Assembly: GCA_050952465.1 (NCBI GenBank)
Contig: JBMNKZ010000005.1
Coordinates: 248,001 to 312,000, forward strand
Source: DUPU01 sp050952465
GTDB taxonomy: Bacteria; Bacillota; Dehalobacteriia; Dehalobacteriales; Dehalobacteriaceae
Reading direction: 5' to 3'
Length of the DNA stretch: 64,000 nt
Made by a program: the position numbers and the translations under genes. The notes under the pieces were generated by a model. That model was not told the DNA's origin, did no database searches, and was given only the letters and a program-made list of their open reading frames with translations. Below are positions 44,267-53,672 of the stretch, in pieces. Each line of letters starts with the position of its first letter. The stretch's first letter is position 1.

Positions 44267-46252
44267 TTGAAAGACATCAAAACCAAAGCCACCGTCAAGG
44301 ACATTAAGGCTCTGGACAAAAGCCTCGATGTGACCCGCAGGGCGAAAAACGCCTTCATTCGTACCAAGGATCAGGCCGAGCGGACGCAGCGGCCGGAACA
44401 CGACAGCTATGTGGCGTATGCCGAGGATAAGGTAAAGGAAAATGTGGAAACGGTCGGTAATGAAGCTGTTCACACGATGGGGCGGAAAGGCCAAAAGGCG
44501 GTTCAAAAAATCAAGGAACGCCGCAATTCCCCTTCGGACAGCTATCACACCGATGCTGCCGACGGATATGCGGCGGAGCAGCCCTCCCCTTCCGAAACCG
44601 GACGTCCCCAAGCGCGCCGGAGCGCCGTTTCCCCTCAAGGAAAGCAAACTGCCTCGCTCAAGGCCGGAAAAGCACCTGCACAGTCCAAATCTCCCGCGCA
44701 GGCCAAGCCATCAGCCCGGCGAAAAGCCGTCCCATTCAAAGTGACGGAAAGAGGTAAACGAAAATATACCCTGGCCAAGCCCAACGAATTGGCTAAACGC
44801 CGGTTTGTTCAGAGCCGGGCAAAGGCGCGGTTTACCCAAAACAAAGAAATTCAGGCGGCGGAAGCCAAAACCGCACAGGCCATCCCAAGTCCCGTGTTCA
44901 AATCAGACGGAAATATGACACGGCATACTGCCCAAACCGGCATCGGCGGCATTGGCCGCACCGTCAGGCAATCCGCCCGGTCCGGCAGCAAAGCGGTAAA
45001 GGAAACTGTCAAGAGCACCATTAAAACGGCGCGGAAATCGGTCAAGACCGCCGGGCAAACCGCAAAGACCGGTGCAAAAACCTCTCAGACGGCGGCTAAA
45101 GCCGCCCCCAAAACCGCGCGGGCCACCGCTAAAGCGGCGCAGACGGCAAGGGCCACAGCCAAATTTACTATTCATATGATGAAACTGACCGTCAAAGCCG
45201 CCGCCGTGCTGACCAAAGGACTAATCGCTCTTGTGGGCTCAAGCGGGGCCGTCCTTGCCCTGTTCCTGATTATTATCGCCGTGGCCGCCTTGTTATCGTC
45301 TCCCTTTGGCCTTCTCTTTTCCGACGAGAACAAAAATGCGGGGATAACGCCCGTCTCCGTGGTGATACAGGAAGTGAATGAGGAATACAACCAACGGATA
45401 GAGGACATCAAGAACGACAACACCTGGGACACGCTGGATGTTCAGTACGTCGGCACCGGAGGCAGCCGGGGCAATATCTGGATAGACATTCTAGCCGTGT
45501 TTGCCGTCAAAACCGCACTGACCGACGACGGCATGGATGTTTTCACCATTGACCAGACCCGTGTTGACCTTATCCGGGAAGTATTTTGGGATATGACGGA
45601 AATTGACCACTGGATAGAAACCGTGAAGCATACCGACAGCGACGGGGGAACATGGTACGAACGCGTTCTGCATATCGTCATCGCCCAGCGAACTGCAGAG
45701 GAGCAGGCGGAAATCTATCGCTTTAACGACGACCAGAGGGAAGTGCTGGATGAGCTTCTGAGCGGCGAATACGACCAGTATTTTATTGCCCTGATCACGG
45801 GTTTGAGACACCTAGGGGACGGAACGGAGGTTATTGCGGAGGACCTTTATATCTGGCCCAGCGCCGCTAGTGACTATGTAACTTCATTTTTTGGCACCAG
45901 GCTGCACCCCATCCTGGGCGTCTACAAAACCCACAGCGGCATTGACATCGGGGCGGGATACGGAACGGCGGTACTGGCCGCCGCGGACGGCGCGGTCGCA
46001 ACCGCAGCTTACGATGCGGGCGGCTATGGAAACTATATCATCATCGACCACGGTAACGGCAACATGACCCTTTACGCCCACATGAGCCAAATGAGCGTCG
46101 GTGTCGGGCAAACGGTGAAGCAGGGCCAGACCATCGGCTTCGTGGGCAGCACGGGAATGTCCACGGGTCCGCATCTGCATTTTGAGGTTTATGTCGGCGG
46201 CACAAGGGTTGACCCCCTGCTGTACTTCTCTAATTATACGGCAGCATGGTAA
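44267..46252 (+). CDS. M23 peptidoglycan hydrolase of the transfer channel (CD1108-like)
   Basis: 661 aa from TTG 44267, nine bases after GGAGG (TTG 44258 is too close). Basic, Lys/Ala-rich N-terminal 300 residues with repeats of TVK/TAK, a membrane helix near residues 325-350 (GAVLALFLIIIAVAALL), a linker domain, and a C-terminal LytM/M23 peptidase: HSGIDIG near residue 554 and HLHFE near 634. It cuts cell wall to let the channel pass. Unlike many relatives it lacks an NlpC/P60 domain. Confidence 0.85.
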   Translation: MKDIKTKATVKDIKALDKSLDVTRRAKNAFIRTKDQAERTQRPEHDSYVAYAEDKVKENVETVGNEAVHTMGRKGQKAVQKIKERRNSPSDSYHTDAADGYAAEQPSPSETGRPQARRSAVSPQGKQTASLKAGKAPAQSKSPAQAKPSARRKAVPFKVTERGKRKYTLAKPNELAKRRFVQSRAKARFTQNKEIQAAEAKTAQAIPSPVFKSDGNMTRHTAQTGIGGIGRTVRQSARSGSKAVKETVKSTIKTARKSVKTAGQTAKTGAKTSQTAAKAAPKTARATAKAAQTARATAKFTIHMMKLTVKAAAVLTKGLIALVGSSGAVLALFLIIIAVAALLSSPFGLLFSDENKNAGITPVSVVIQEVNEEYNQRIEDIKNDNTWDTLDVQYVGTGGSRGNIWIDILAVFAVKTALTDDGMDVFTIDQTRVDLIREVFWDMTEIDHWIETVKHTDSDGGTWYERVLHIVIAQRTAEEQAEIYRFNDDQREVLDELLSGEYDQYFIALITGLRHLGDGTEVIAEDLYIWPSAASDYVTSFFGTRLHPILGVYKTHSGIDIGAGYGTAVLAAADGAVATAAYDAGGYGNYIIIDHGNGNMTLYAHMSQMSVGVGQTVKQGQTIGFVGSTGMSTGPHLHFEVYVGGTRVDPLLYFSNYTAAW

Positions 46253-46376
46253 GTATTGGCTGATTAAAAAGTTGCTGACGACCATCTAAAAGATAACGGT
46301 GCGATAGCCGATTGATTGGTTGTCATGCCATCGTGCTTTTTATTAGTGCTAAATTATATGAAAGGTGGAAGAAAGA

Positions 46377-46613
46377 ATGAATTTAGAAGCATTAAGGGAG
46401 TTGGAATATAAAAAGTGCGCGGATGCACTGGCTGAATTGCTTGGCTTGGACTGGGATACCAAAGAAAGAATTCTGAAATGCTTTCAACGCACGGGAATCA
46501 AAAACTTTTTTCAGCATCTTGAATCGGCGGACTTAGCCCCTGAGACTTCCGGGAAGCTGCAAAGTATACAAGCCCTGATTGAAATATTGGACAACAAAAG
46601 GGGGCGGATATAA
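46377..46613 (+). CDS. small helical ICE protein
   Basis: 78 aa from ATG 46377 (AAAGGTGGAAG upstream). Acidic helical protein with EYKKCADALAELLGLDWDTKERILKCFQRTGIKNFFQHL. Ends one base before radC. Function unknown; perhaps works with RadC. Confidence 0.6.
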   Translation: MNLEALRELEYKKCADALAELLGLDWDTKERILKCFQRTGIKNFFQHLESADLAPETSGKLQSIQALIEILDNKRGRI

Positions 46614-46614
46614 T

Positions 46615-47313
46615 ATGAGGTCAGACACACGGCATACCGAGAAATTTCTACAAGGGCTGACAACTTTAACAGGTCTGCCCTACAAAAAGGTTCAGCAGTA
46701 TGTAAAACAAAATAACCCCTTTAATATCTTAGAGCATCCCCGCATTATGGACCCAAATGAAAAGCAACTCGAAAAGATCGGACTGCTCAACGAGTTCATT
46801 GCCTCCTACAACCTTTTAAAAATCTATGAGAACAATGAAAAAATTACCTTCAATTCATCAACTGCGGCAGGCCAATATTTTTACGCCCTCTTAAGCGGAA
46901 TGAAGGATAGAGAACGATTTATGGTCGCTTTTTTAGATAGGAGCAATAACGTAATCGAAATAAAAACCATGTCAGAAGGAACTGTTGGTCAGACAGCCGT
47001 TTATCCAAGAGAAATATTAAAGTACGCCTTGGCCTGTGATTGCAATGCGGTCATTCTGGCCCACAACCATCCCGGAGGCTCCCAGAATTTTTCCCCGGAA
47101 GATAAAGCGTTGACCCATAGAATTGTGGATATTTTCCATCCTTTAGAGATCAAAGTTTTGGATCACATTATTGTGGGTGGTGGAAACTATTCTTCTATGG
47201 CAGACAGAGGAAGCATGCCTGACTACTGCAAAGATCCAGCAAATTATGAACCGGTTGCATTAGGCGCAATACCCATAGCAGAAAAGCGAAATAGATTTCA
47301 AAATACCCGCTAA
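46615..47313 (+). CDS. radC: RadC-family JAB-domain protein
   Basis: 232 aa from ATG 46615. An N-terminal HhH-like region (LTTLTGLPYKKVQQYVKQN) and the JAB/MPN+ motif HNHPGGSQNFSPEDK near residue 149. Such RadC-like proteins are common on mobile elements and probably act on DNA. Strong terminator follows. It is the last backbone gene before the lipid cargo. Confidence 0.9.
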   Translation: MRSDTRHTEKFLQGLTTLTGLPYKKVQQYVKQNNPFNILEHPRIMDPNEKQLEKIGLLNEFIASYNLLKIYENNEKITFNSSTAAGQYFYALLSGMKDRERFMVAFLDRSNNVIEIKTMSEGTVGQTAVYPREILKYALACDCNAVILAHNHPGGSQNFSPEDKALTHRIVDIFHPLEIKVLDHIIVGGGNYSSMADRGSMPDYCKDPANYEPVALGAIPIAEKRNRFQNTR

Positions 47314-47349
47314 AGACGGAACTCTAAATATAGTGCGATACCAAAAAGA

Positions 47350-47396
47350 CCGCTCGACAATACCTAAAAACGGTATAGCCGAGCGGCCTTTTTTTT
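47350..47396 (+). terminator. strong intrinsic terminator after radC
   Basis: CCGCTCG (47350-47356) pairs with CGAGCGG (47380-47386), with an inner ATACC/GGTAT stem, followed by an eight-T tract (47389-47396). Confidence 0.85.
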
Positions 47397-47482
47397 AGAG
47401 AAACTTTATCAATCATTTTCGTCAGCGTTATGTCAAAGAGGTACGTTTCCTCCCTGTACGGTTATTATCAATGCCAGGTTAC

Positions 47483-47526
47483 TTGACATTGCTAAAATAA
47501 TTTAATAAAATTAGGACGTACGTACG
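47483..47526 (+). promoter_or_regulatory. promoter and TetR-type operator of the cargo block
   Basis: TTGACA (47483-47488) and TAAAAT (47506-47511) are 17 bp apart. Directly after it lies the palindrome CGTACGTACG (47517-47526), at the expected start of transcription. This would let the TetR protein encoded next repress its own operon. Confidence 0.8.
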
Positions 47527-47548
47527 ACCAAGATTTTGGAGGTGCCAC

Positions 47549-48130
47549 ATGCAACAAAAGACTGATAAAACAAACCCATCTGAGAAAATTCTTATAACGG
47601 CCTTTGAATGTCTTTCTACAAGAGGCTATGCCAATGTATCCATGCGAAATATTGCCGAGGAAGCCGGAGTCGCGTTAAGCCAACTGACATACTACTATAA
47701 GAATAAAGAAAAATTATTCATTGAAGTTATCAATATGATGACACTCCAATATTTACATGAAATAGAAGGAAATTTAGAATCTGTCACGGGTGAGAAAGAA
47801 AAGCTCGCGTCCCTTGTGAGGTTCTTTAAGGAACTGATCAGGGATAAACCAAAACTTTTGAAACTTTTTATTGATTTTATAGCACAGGCTTTATGGATTC
47901 CGTCTTTTAGAGAACAACTGGACAGCTTATTTACTGAGCTGACGGAGATTATTGAAAGAAACCTATTGACCTACACGAAAATCAATAAAAGATATCTTGG
48001 ATATTCTCCCCAAACGGTAGCTAAATTAGTTCTTGGAGCTTTGCTCGGAACATCTATTCAAATAATACTCGGTTCCGACCGGGACAGCGCCTTTGAATCC
48101 TTAAATTTGGCAGAAAGCCTATTAAATTAA
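47549..48130 (+). CDS. TetR-family regulator 1
   Basis: 193 aa from ATG 47549 behind TTTGGAGGTG. The HTH is NVSMRNIAEEAGVALSQLTYYYKNKEKLF. The C-terminal ligand domain is not assignable. It opens the AT-richer cargo block and probably represses it through the palindrome at 47517. Followed 15 bp later by the phasin-like gene. Regulators of this type in membrane-stress operons often sense lipophilic compounds. Confidence 0.9.
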   Translation: MQQKTDKTNPSEKILITAFECLSTRGYANVSMRNIAEEAGVALSQLTYYYKNKEKLFIEVINMMTLQYLHEIEGNLESVTGEKEKLASLVRFFKELIRDKPKLLKLFIDFIAQALWIPSFREQLDSLFTELTEIIERNLLTYTKINKRYLGYSPQTVAKLVLGALLGTSIQIILGSDRDSAFESLNLAESLLN

Positions 48131-48145
48131 GAGGGAGTGTATATT

Positions 48146-48484
48146 ATGTCAAACGCATTTGAAAAGACAATCAATTTAGGATTAGGGTTTTTATTGTATT
48201 CACGGGAAAAAGTGGAGGAAGTGGTTGAGGAACTGGTCGGCAGAGGCGAGGTGGCCAAAAAAGACGCCCGGCAGTTTGCGAGCGAGCTTATGCAAAGAGG
48301 CGAAGAACAGAGAGAAGAACTGAAGAAGCTGATTCAGGGTGAGGTCACCAAGGCGCTGGATCATGTAAATGTGGCGAGAAAAGAAGACCTTGTTACAAAA
48401 GATGAAATCAGAGAAATTGTCAGAGAACAAATGCAGCAAGTACTCCGGGAACAAGGATTTTTCAAAAGCGAGGGCACCAAGTAA
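48146..48484 (+). CDS. phasin-like coiled-coil protein
   Basis: 112 aa from ATG 48146 with AGAGGGAG (GTG 48137 is alternative). FEKTINLGLGFLLYSREKVEEVVEELVGRGEVAKKDARQFASELMQRGEEQ is the PhaF/phasin-like pattern. The rest is charged coiled coil with a C-terminal region (IREIVREQMQQVLREQG). Phasins coat hydrophobic granules; in Firmicutes such proteins next to UbiB kinases probably act at membranes. Confidence 0.75.
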   Translation: MSNAFEKTINLGLGFLLYSREKVEEVVEELVGRGEVAKKDARQFASELMQRGEEQREELKKLIQGEVTKALDHVNVARKEDLVTKDEIREIVREQMQQVLREQGFFKSEGTK

Positions 48485-48619
48485 AGGGGATAAATGTTCA
48501 GAGTGCCGGAAAAGTAGCAGGCTCAGGGAAAGAGAGCAAATCAATCTATGTGATGAAACGATAGGAGTGCTTCCTTTCCCCTCTGCTTAAATATTGCGGA
48601 ATCGCGGGATAGAGTTGAT

Positions 48620-50308
48620 ATGATGAATTACAAGCGCATTCGTGCCAGAAGATATAAAGAAATTATTGCTGTTTTTACAAAACATGGTTTTGGATTGTTT
48701 GTAAAGCGACTTAGGCTCCCTTATTCTTTAAGGTTCAAAAATAAAATTTTAGACGCCGGAACTGCGCCTGACACGGCTGGAGCCTCGGCAGGAAAAAGGC
48801 TGAAGATGGCCTTGGAAGAACTGGGGCCGACGTTTGTTAAACTGGGACAAATTTTAAGCATACGACGGGATATTTTACCGGCTGATATTATTGAAGAGCT
48901 TAAAAAGCTGCAAGACTCGGTGCAGCCGTTCCCTTTTTCTGAGGTAAAGACGCTCATTGAAACGGAATTTAATGACACGCTGGGAAATATCTTTAAAGAA
49001 TTTGATGAGGTACCTGTAGCCGCGGCATCCATATCCCAAGTCCATCGCGCCAGACTGATTTCAGGAAAGCAGGTGGCCGTAAAGGTTCAAAGGCCGGAAA
49101 TAGAAAGACTCATAGATTTGGACTTAAACATTTTAAAAGACATGGCGCATCTTCTCGACCATCACACAAAATACGGGGAGATTTATGATTTTAGCGGTAT
49201 GGTGGCGGATTTTGAAAACACGCTTAAAAATGAACTGGATTTTACCAAAGAAGGTGAAAACGCGGATGCCTTCAGGCTTAATCTCAGCCGGGACGAAGGC
49301 GTAACAGTCCCGAAAGTGAAGTGGATATATACGACAAAGCGGGTTCTCACCATGGAGTATTTTGAAGGCATCAAGATTAGCGATTCTGCAGCCTTGGATC
49401 TGGCCGGCATTAACCGGAGAAAGATCGCCGAGAAGCTTGCCGCCTCCATATGCAATCAAATACTCAGAGATGGTTTTTTTCATGCGGACCCGCATCCGGG
49501 CAATATTCAGATCATGCCGGACGGCACCATCATATTTCTTGATTTGGGGATGGTAGGTTGCCTCAACGAATCCCGGAAAAGAGCGATTTCAAATTTTTTT
49601 GTCGGGGTTGCCTTCAAAGACAGTCGAATGGTGGTCAACTCTATTTTTGCTATGGAGGCCGCAACTGCTCGAAGCAATGTGAAGAGCTTTGAAAAAGACG
49701 TTGATGCGCTGATCGAAAAGTACCTTACGATGCCTATGAAAGAGATGAAAATTGATAAGCTGCTCCAGGAAATCTTTCATATTGCGTTTTTGAACCATGT
49801 AAAAACACCCCGTGAATTTGCTTTGCTTTCCAAAACTTTGACAACTCTTCAAGGACTGTTGGAAAAACTGGCCCCGGATCTTAACGCCCTTGTTATTGCG
49901 GAACCTATCGCTAAAAAGCTGCGTTATCAGTTACTTTCATTCGAGAAAATGGGAAGCGGAATAAAAAAGAGCTTATTAGATTACTGGAATCTGTTGAGTG
50001 AATTCCCGACCGCAATGCAAAACCTTCTGCATAAAGCGGCAGGTGCAGACTTTACCGTTCAATTTGAGATGAAAGAGATGGATAAACTTCAAAGGCGGCT
50101 GGAACGAATCTTCAACAGGATATCCTTCAGCCTGATTTTGCTTGCCGTAAGCATTATCATCGCCGGAGTCCTTATTAGCTCCGGTCTTAACGCAGATACA
50201 AGCAACGAAATGTATTTTTTCAATATTACAGTCTTAAAAATAGGTTTGGTATCGGCTGCTATTATTGTTTTGGTACTGATGATTTCTATGATAAGGTCGA
50301 AAAACTGA
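48620..50308 (+). CDS. UbiB/AarF-family ABC1 atypical kinase
   Basis: 562 aa. The KxGQ motif (FVKLGQILSIRRDILP), Ala-rich loop (AAASISQVHRARL), VAVKVQRPEI and HADPHPGNIQIMPDGTIIFLDLG are all present, so the unusual kinase fold is intact. Two C-terminal membrane helices (SLILLAVSIIIAGVLISS; LVSAAIIVLVLMISMI). UbiB proteins bind membranes and help extract or modify lipid-soluble precursors. It is the second gene of the operon; start ATG 48620 has a weak site. Confidence 0.92.
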   Translation: MMNYKRIRARRYKEIIAVFTKHGFGLFVKRLRLPYSLRFKNKILDAGTAPDTAGASAGKRLKMALEELGPTFVKLGQILSIRRDILPADIIEELKKLQDSVQPFPFSEVKTLIETEFNDTLGNIFKEFDEVPVAAASISQVHRARLISGKQVAVKVQRPEIERLIDLDLNILKDMAHLLDHHTKYGEIYDFSGMVADFENTLKNELDFTKEGENADAFRLNLSRDEGVTVPKVKWIYTTKRVLTMEYFEGIKISDSAALDLAGINRRKIAEKLAASICNQILRDGFFHADPHPGNIQIMPDGTIIFLDLGMVGCLNESRKRAISNFFVGVAFKDSRMVVNSIFAMEAATARSNVKSFEKDVDALIEKYLTMPMKEMKIDKLLQEIFHIAFLNHVKTPREFALLSKTLTTLQGLLEKLAPDLNALVIAEPIAKKLRYQLLSFEKMGSGIKKSLLDYWNLLSEFPTAMQNLLHKAAGADFTVQFEMKEMDKLQRRLERIFNRISFSLILLAVSIIIAGVLISSGLNADTSNEMYFFNITVLKIGLVSAAIIVLVLMISMIRSKN

Positions 50309-50337
50309 GAAATAACGCGTAAAAGGAGCAATATTAA

Positions 50338-50859
50338 ATGATCGGCTGGATCATTTCAAAATTAAGACTGGAACCGGATTCCTTCGCTGATGCGGAATAC
50401 TTGGGCTGTATAAGCGGGCTGATCAACCATGAAATGGTCCGGTCGATGGGAAATTATATCCAACACAGCGACATCAATTGTTTAGAGCATAGCCTTTATG
50501 TGTCGTACAGCAGCTATCTTGTTTGCAGGAGGATGGGGCTTGATTATCGTTCGGCGGCCAGAGGAGGGTTGCTACACGATTTTTTTCTGTACGACTGGCA
50601 TCTTGAAAAACCGTACAAGGGGCTACATGGTTTGACGCATCCTCACGTCGCCTTGCAGAATGCGAATAAATATTTCCATTTAAACAAACTGGAACAGGAT
50701 ATCATCCGAAAACACATGTGGCCTTTGACAGTAACACCGCCTAAATATAAGGAGGCATACATTGTGGCCGCGATAGATAAATATTGTGCATTTATGGAAA
50801 CTTTCAATTTTGGAGAAAGAAAAAATGTGCGTAGGTTGCAAAGTCTATTGTGCTGTTAA
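50338..50859 (+). CDS. HD-domain phosphohydrolase
   Basis: 173 aa from ATG 50338 behind AAAAGGAGCAA. The metal ligands are visible: EHS near residue 53, LHDFF near residue 81, a later His (KHMWPL) and AAIDKYC. Likely a phosphohydrolase on nucleotides or a lipid headgroup. A decayed second copy of its NYIQHSDI region lies at about 60.0 kb. No signal peptide. Confidence 0.8.
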   Translation: MIGWIISKLRLEPDSFADAEYLGCISGLINHEMVRSMGNYIQHSDINCLEHSLYVSYSSYLVCRRMGLDYRSAARGGLLHDFFLYDWHLEKPYKGLHGLTHPHVALQNANKYFHLNKLEQDIIRKHMWPLTVTPPKYKEAYIVAAIDKYCAFMETFNFGERKNVRRLQSLLCC

Positions 50860-50888
50860 TGCACCTTCCTTAGAAAGGATCAAAAAGT

Positions 50889-51818
50889 ATGTTAGATTTT
50901 ATAGCAATCCCGATGGGAGCCATCTTGAAATATATATATGATAACATTGCGTTTCAGAATTATGGAATCGCAATCATACTTTTTACGGTAGGAATAAAAT
51001 CACTTATGCTTCCCCTGACCATAAAGCAGGTTCAATCGACCTCAAAAATTGGTCAGCTCCAGCCACAGATGCAGGAAATTCAAAAGAAATATAAAGACGA
51101 CAAGGAAAAGCAGAGTACGGAGCTGATGAAACTCTATCAGGAAAATAAGGTGAATCCGACCGGAGGCTGCCTTCCCCTGCTGATACAGATACCGATTTTG
51201 TTTTCTTTATATTACGTTATTTCCCAGCCTTTGAAATACATGGCTGGGAAATCTCCTGAAATCATAGCGCGGCTTTATGAACTGATACCGCAGGGTGCCG
51301 AAAAGATTGAGAATATGAAAGATCTGAGCATTATTGCTTATTTTAGTGACCACTCAGAACAGCTTCAGGCGGTATCTCATTTGCTGAAACCGGAAGATTT
51401 ACTCAATATGAATTTTTTAGGGATCAATCTTGGAGCAGTGCCCGCCTGGAATCCCGGCAATTATATCAACAGCGGTACAAGCATACATAGCTACCTTCTG
51501 CTGTCGATTCCGTTGCTGTCGGCCCTCACATCCTATATATCCGTAAAATATTCTATGAAGGACGCACCGAAAACAAACGAAGCACAGATGCAAACCTCCA
51601 TTCAAAATAATATGGCTTTAGTCTCTACAGTTATGAGTGGTGTTATTGCATTTACCGTGCCTGCCGGGCTGGGCCTTTACTGGATTGCCGGAAATGTCTA
51701 TCAAATCGCGCAACAAATGTTTATAAACAGATTTGTGATGAAAAAGCATACTGACGGGAGAAAGAAGAAATCCAAAATAAATAGCGCAAATCATGCCAGA
51801 CATATGAGCCTTAAATAA
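50889..51818 (+). CDS. yidC: YidC/OxaA membrane protein insertase
   Basis: 309 aa from ATG 50889 behind TAGAAAGGATC. Starts near a membrane helix without a lipoprotein box; several hydrophobic segments (FQNYGIAIILFTVGIKSLMLPLTIKQVQSTSKIGQLQPQMQEIQKKYKDDKEKQSTELMKLYQENKVNP is the classic Oxa1 core; then FIPLLIQIPILFSLYY). Chromosomal YidC is essential, so an extra ICE copy is notable. It would insert the small membrane proteins of this cluster. Confidence 0.93.
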   Translation: MLDFIAIPMGAILKYIYDNIAFQNYGIAIILFTVGIKSLMLPLTIKQVQSTSKIGQLQPQMQEIQKKYKDDKEKQSTELMKLYQENKVNPTGGCLPLLIQIPILFSLYYVISQPLKYMAGKSPEIIARLYELIPQGAEKIENMKDLSIIAYFSDHSEQLQAVSHLLKPEDLLNMNFLGINLGAVPAWNPGNYINSGTSIHSYLLLSIPLLSALTSYISVKYSMKDAPKTNEAQMQTSIQNNMALVSTVMSGVIAFTVPAGLGLYWIAGNVYQIAQQMFINRFVMKKHTDGRKKKSKINSANHARHMSLK

Positions 51819-51849
51819 GATTTTGTATTGCATTAGGGAGGGGGCAATA

Positions 51850-52440
51850 ATGTCCGATTCGAATATAACGAAACTGGCCCTTGCCAATTCATTGAAAGGG
51901 CTAATGGCAAAGAAAGCTTTTAATAAGATTTGCGTCAGCGATATTGTGGGTAACTGCGGACTAACAAGGCAAGCATTTTATTATCATTTCAAGGATAAGT
52001 ATGATCTTATGAATTGGATTTATTATACCGAGACCGCCCGTTTCATGAGCTCCTATAACAAGGTGGATCATTGGCTGGACGGGATGTTGGATTTGTGTAA
52101 TTATATGCGGCAAAATAAGACGTTTTATATTAACGCGCTCAACACAACCGGGCAAAACTCTTTTCAGGAGTATCTGCATGATTACATCCGCGATATTTCG
52201 ATATCTGTAATAGAGAGCATCAAAAACAAAGAATTTGAAGAAGAAAAATGGGGATTTATTGTCGAATTTATTTCCACTGCTTTTGTCGGTCTGATTGTGC
52301 GGTGGGCCAACAATGGCATGAAAGATGATCCGGCAGAGTATGTAATGAAAATGCGCAGCTTATTTGACGGAAGCATTCTTTGTGAACTGGAAAGCCAGAG
52401 CGAAGAGATATCCACGGAAAATCCGACCAAACCGGAATAA
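51850..52440 (+). CDS. TetR-family regulator 2 (DhaS-like)
   Basis: 196 aa from ATG 51850, behind TAGGGAGGGGG. HTH KICVSDIVGNCGLTRQAFYYHFKDKYDLMNWIYY; C-terminal all-helical domain as in TetR_C_8/DhaS-type regulators. The second regulator in the block; may sense a different signal or control the downstream lipase and minus-strand genes. Confidence 0.88.
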   Translation: MSDSNITKLALANSLKGLMAKKAFNKICVSDIVGNCGLTRQAFYYHFKDKYDLMNWIYYTETARFMSSYNKVDHWLDGMLDLCNYMRQNKTFYINALNTTGQNSFQEYLHDYIRDISISVIESIKNKEFEEEKWGFIVEFISTAFVGLIVRWANNGMKDDPAEYVMKMRSLFDGSILCELESQSEEISTENPTKPE

Positions 52441-52444
52441 TATT

Positions 52445-53635
52445 ATGGCAGCCCATTATTTTTTGTTTGTCAGTAATCAGATTTTTAGCAATGTGTGTAA
52501 AACATTCCAAACTGAAATTGGAGCAGGTAGCTTGAAAAACATTATTGATTACACAATAGAAGAAAATGATACTTTTAAAAATAGAAAATTCAACGCAGTT
52601 GACAGCCTGGTTTTATCCCAATTGGCGTATCTGCGTTTTGATAAGTTCGTACCCGGTCTATCTGATACCGCGATGCCGGTGAGCATAAAAGAAATAGCAA
52701 GTAAGGAAAACCTGGATATGCTGTTTCGTGATACATGGAACAGCAAAAACAACCGGCGTCTATTCTTTGCGCTGGCGAACAGTTCGAGGTTCCGTGACTT
52801 GAAAATGGTTTTTTATGTCAATAAAATAGACAACAAGACTGAGAAGCAGTTCTCAGCCATTACGTTTTTACTGGACGACTGTTCAGCCTATATCGCTTAT
52901 CGCGGAACCGATTCAACCTTTATTGGATGGAAAGAGGATTTTAACATGGCATTCATCAGCCCTATTCCCTCGCAGGAAGAAGGCGTCGCCTACCTGAATG
53001 CCGTTGCCGATAGAATTTCATGCCAATTAAAAATTGGCGGACACTCAAAAGGAGGAAATATTGCGGTCTATTCCTCGATAAAATGCCGCCAGTCCGTTCA
53101 AAAAAGGATCACGCATGTCTTTAGCCATGATGGACCCGGATTCAGGGATGAAGTTTTTCAATGCCACGAGTATTTAATTATAAAAGACCGAATAAATAAA
53201 ATCTTGCCTCAGTCATCCATAATCGGAATGCTATTGCAGAATCAGGAACATTATTCTGTGGTGAAAAGCAATCGCATCTGGTTTATGCAGCATGATTCTT
53301 TTTCGTGGCTAATTGACGGCAGTGATTTTCAATATGCTCAATCGGTTAAAAAAAGCGCGCTTTATATGAACGGGACGCTAAACAAATGGGTTAACTCCTT
53401 TGACGACCAAAAACGGGAGTTGTTTGTCAATACTCTTTTTCAGATTATCCAAGCAACAAATGCCTCAACATTTTATGATCTGACCGGTGATTGGCCCAAA
53501 AAGGCTGTTGCCGTGCTTGGCGCAATCAGAGATATTGACGATGAGACAAGGAAGTTTGTATTTCAAACCATAAGGGCGCTGTTTGCTTTGGCTGTTAAAA
53601 ATATACGAGAAATAGGCTCGGAGAATAGTCAATAA
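52445..53635 (+). CDS. alpha/beta hydrolase, Mbeg1/lipase-3-like
   Basis: 396 aa from ATG 52445, four bases after the TetR stop, with only a weak site; upstream in-frame sequence lies within the TetR gene. The nucleophile elbow is GGHSKGGNIAVYS; TFLLDDCSAYIAYRGTDSTFIGWKEDFNMAF is a lid-like segment. Similar proteins (DUF2974/Mbeg1-like) occur in Clostridia and may be lipases or serine esterases of unknown substrate. In a lipid-rich cluster it could trim fatty acids. Confidence 0.8.
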   Translation: MAAHYFLFVSNQIFSNVCKTFQTEIGAGSLKNIIDYTIEENDTFKNRKFNAVDSLVLSQLAYLRFDKFVPGLSDTAMPVSIKEIASKENLDMLFRDTWNSKNNRRLFFALANSSRFRDLKMVFYVNKIDNKTEKQFSAITFLLDDCSAYIAYRGTDSTFIGWKEDFNMAFISPIPSQEEGVAYLNAVADRISCQLKIGGHSKGGNIAVYSSIKCRQSVQKRITHVFSHDGPGFRDEVFQCHEYLIIKDRINKILPQSSIIGMLLQNQEHYSVVKSNRIWFMQHDSFSWLIDGSDFQYAQSVKKSALYMNGTLNKWVNSFDDQKRELFVNTLFQIIQATNASTFYDLTGDWPKKAVAVLGAIRDIDDETRKFVFQTIRALFALAVKNIREIGSENSQ

Positions 53636-53672
53636 GCCTGAAACCCGTAAAGCTGAAAAATGCGCTGAACAT